A stretch of DNA of 64,000 nucleotides, from NCBI GenBank assembly GCA_000320605.2, contig KB445821.1:62001-126000 (forward strand). The letters run 5' to 3'. Each line of letters begins with the position of its first letter. The stretch's first letter is position 1. The notes under the pieces are model-generated. The model ran no database searches. It was not told where the DNA came from and saw nothing but the letters and a program-made list of their open reading frames with translations. The DNA comes from Gelatoporia subvermispora B (Eukaryota; Basidiomycota; Agaricomycetes; Polyporales; Gelatoporiaceae). Shown here one piece after another: positions 63,453 to 64,000 of the stretch. The translations under genes were made by a program, and so were the position numbers.

Positions 63453-64000
63453 TCATACATCGAGTAATGCCCTGACGGCTGACGAACGCAGCTTGACCGA
63501 GCACTTTACATGGACAGGATGGCTGCCGTAAATATCGGCATGAGCATCTATCTGTTTGACTTCTATCTGCACTCACCTGATCATCTCCGGGGTGTACATC
63601 ACGTCGACAGATTCCGGTTCAACGTTTTGATCTTTTGCCGGACTAATCGTAAACAGGTGCAGAGTCATGGACACTGCGGCGAATAGGGAGTCGTCCGCGA
63701 GACGCTCGCCTGGGCACGCACTATGGATTGCGCAGTGATGAGCGCATCTAGCCTAGCAGAACAGGTGAATTGAAGCGGGAATGTAGGACACACCGGCGGC
63801 CGTAGCCAAATGCAAATGCTCGCGGGTCGGGGTTGATACCACTATCTTGTTCGCCAAGGTATCGCTCGGGTTTGAAATCCATAGGATCTGGATAGATCAC
63901 GGGATCGTGAAGTATAGCCCTGTACAATATTGAAGAAGTCCGCGTGAGCTGAGTCGGATCGGAGCATGACCATACCAGCTGTTCGCAAATACGATCGAAC
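63453..64000 (-). CDS. Second-type cytochrome P450, 3' part (runs off right edge)
   Basis: Four exons splice in phase on the minus strand: 64000-63976, 63919-63794, 63720-63577 and 63522-63453. They read SIVFANSW, AILHDPVIYPDPMDFKPERY, GINPDPRAFAFGYGRR joined to ACPGERLADDSLFAAVSM (F-x-x-G-x-R-x-C heme loop complete), FTISPAKDQNVEPESVDV, and the last exon SHPVHVKCSVKLRSS ending ALLDV and a stop at 63453. No lesion is visible in this part, so the gene may be functional. The N-terminal two thirds lie beyond the window. It is the intact relative of the relics at 58-60 and 62 kb. Confidence 0.85.

Overview
The window looks like basidiomycete nuclear DNA, most likely from an Agaricomycete; a polypore-like fungus is a guess. 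The evidence is short (about 50-65 nt) GT-AG introns in almost every gene, a mitochondrial dihydrolipoyl dehydrogenase gene with an intron-split presequence, families of DUF6534-type multi-membrane-span proteins, cytochrome P450s with the FSFGPxNCVGKN heme loop, and MYND-SET proteins. It contains one conserved housekeeping gene set in a large, repeatedly duplicated and decaying accessory region. No CRISPR, rRNA, convincing tRNA or retroelement was seen. There is one assembly gap of 695 N.

Layout, left to right. 0-0.6 kb: a decayed copy of a P450 3' end. 1.8-4.3 kb: DUF6534 copy A (minus), interrupted by a 423-bp element with terminal inverted repeats; a related 180-bp element lies at 5.2 kb. 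7.0-8.95 kb: a cyclopropane-fatty-acid-synthase-like methyltransferase (plus). 11.15-13.3 kb: an intact ten-exon P450 (P450-1, plus, 556 aa). 15.0-16.4 kb: an alpha/beta hydrolase (minus, 329 aa) with Cys where the nucleophilic Ser is expected. 17-19.7 kb: two DUF6534 relics, tail to tail. 22.8-24.5 kb: relics of the same hydrolase and CFA synthase families. 24.9-27.85 kb: intact dihydrolipoyl dehydrogenase (plus, 505 aa) with an unusual 1-kb first intron. 28.2-29.6 kb: an aspzincin-type metalloprotease with a ruined N-terminus. 30.5-32.4 kb: DUF6534 copy D. 33.4-42.1 kb: a MYND-SET gene followed by a 3.6-3.9 kb tandem duplication. Each unit carries the 5' part of the MYND-SET gene and a whole P450; P450-2 is intact (557 aa), P450-3 is a pseudogene. 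42.7-57.9 kb: five DUF6534 copies (E-I) head to tail on the minus strand, about every 3-4 kb. 58-64 kb: pieces of a second P450 type plus a broken hydrolase copy, with the gap inside one P450.

The recurring families (DUF6534, P450, alpha/beta hydrolase, CFA synthase, MYND-SET) suggest a birth-and-death region. P450, hydrolase and lipid methyltransferase could plausibly act on lipid-like or secondary metabolites, but that is inference only. The most distinctive structural feature is a 14-nt micro-exon found at the same protein position in seven DUF6534 copies; its splice acceptor appears lost in one of them. Gene models were spliced by hand from homologous blocks and consensus splice sites; none was checked against a database or RNA.
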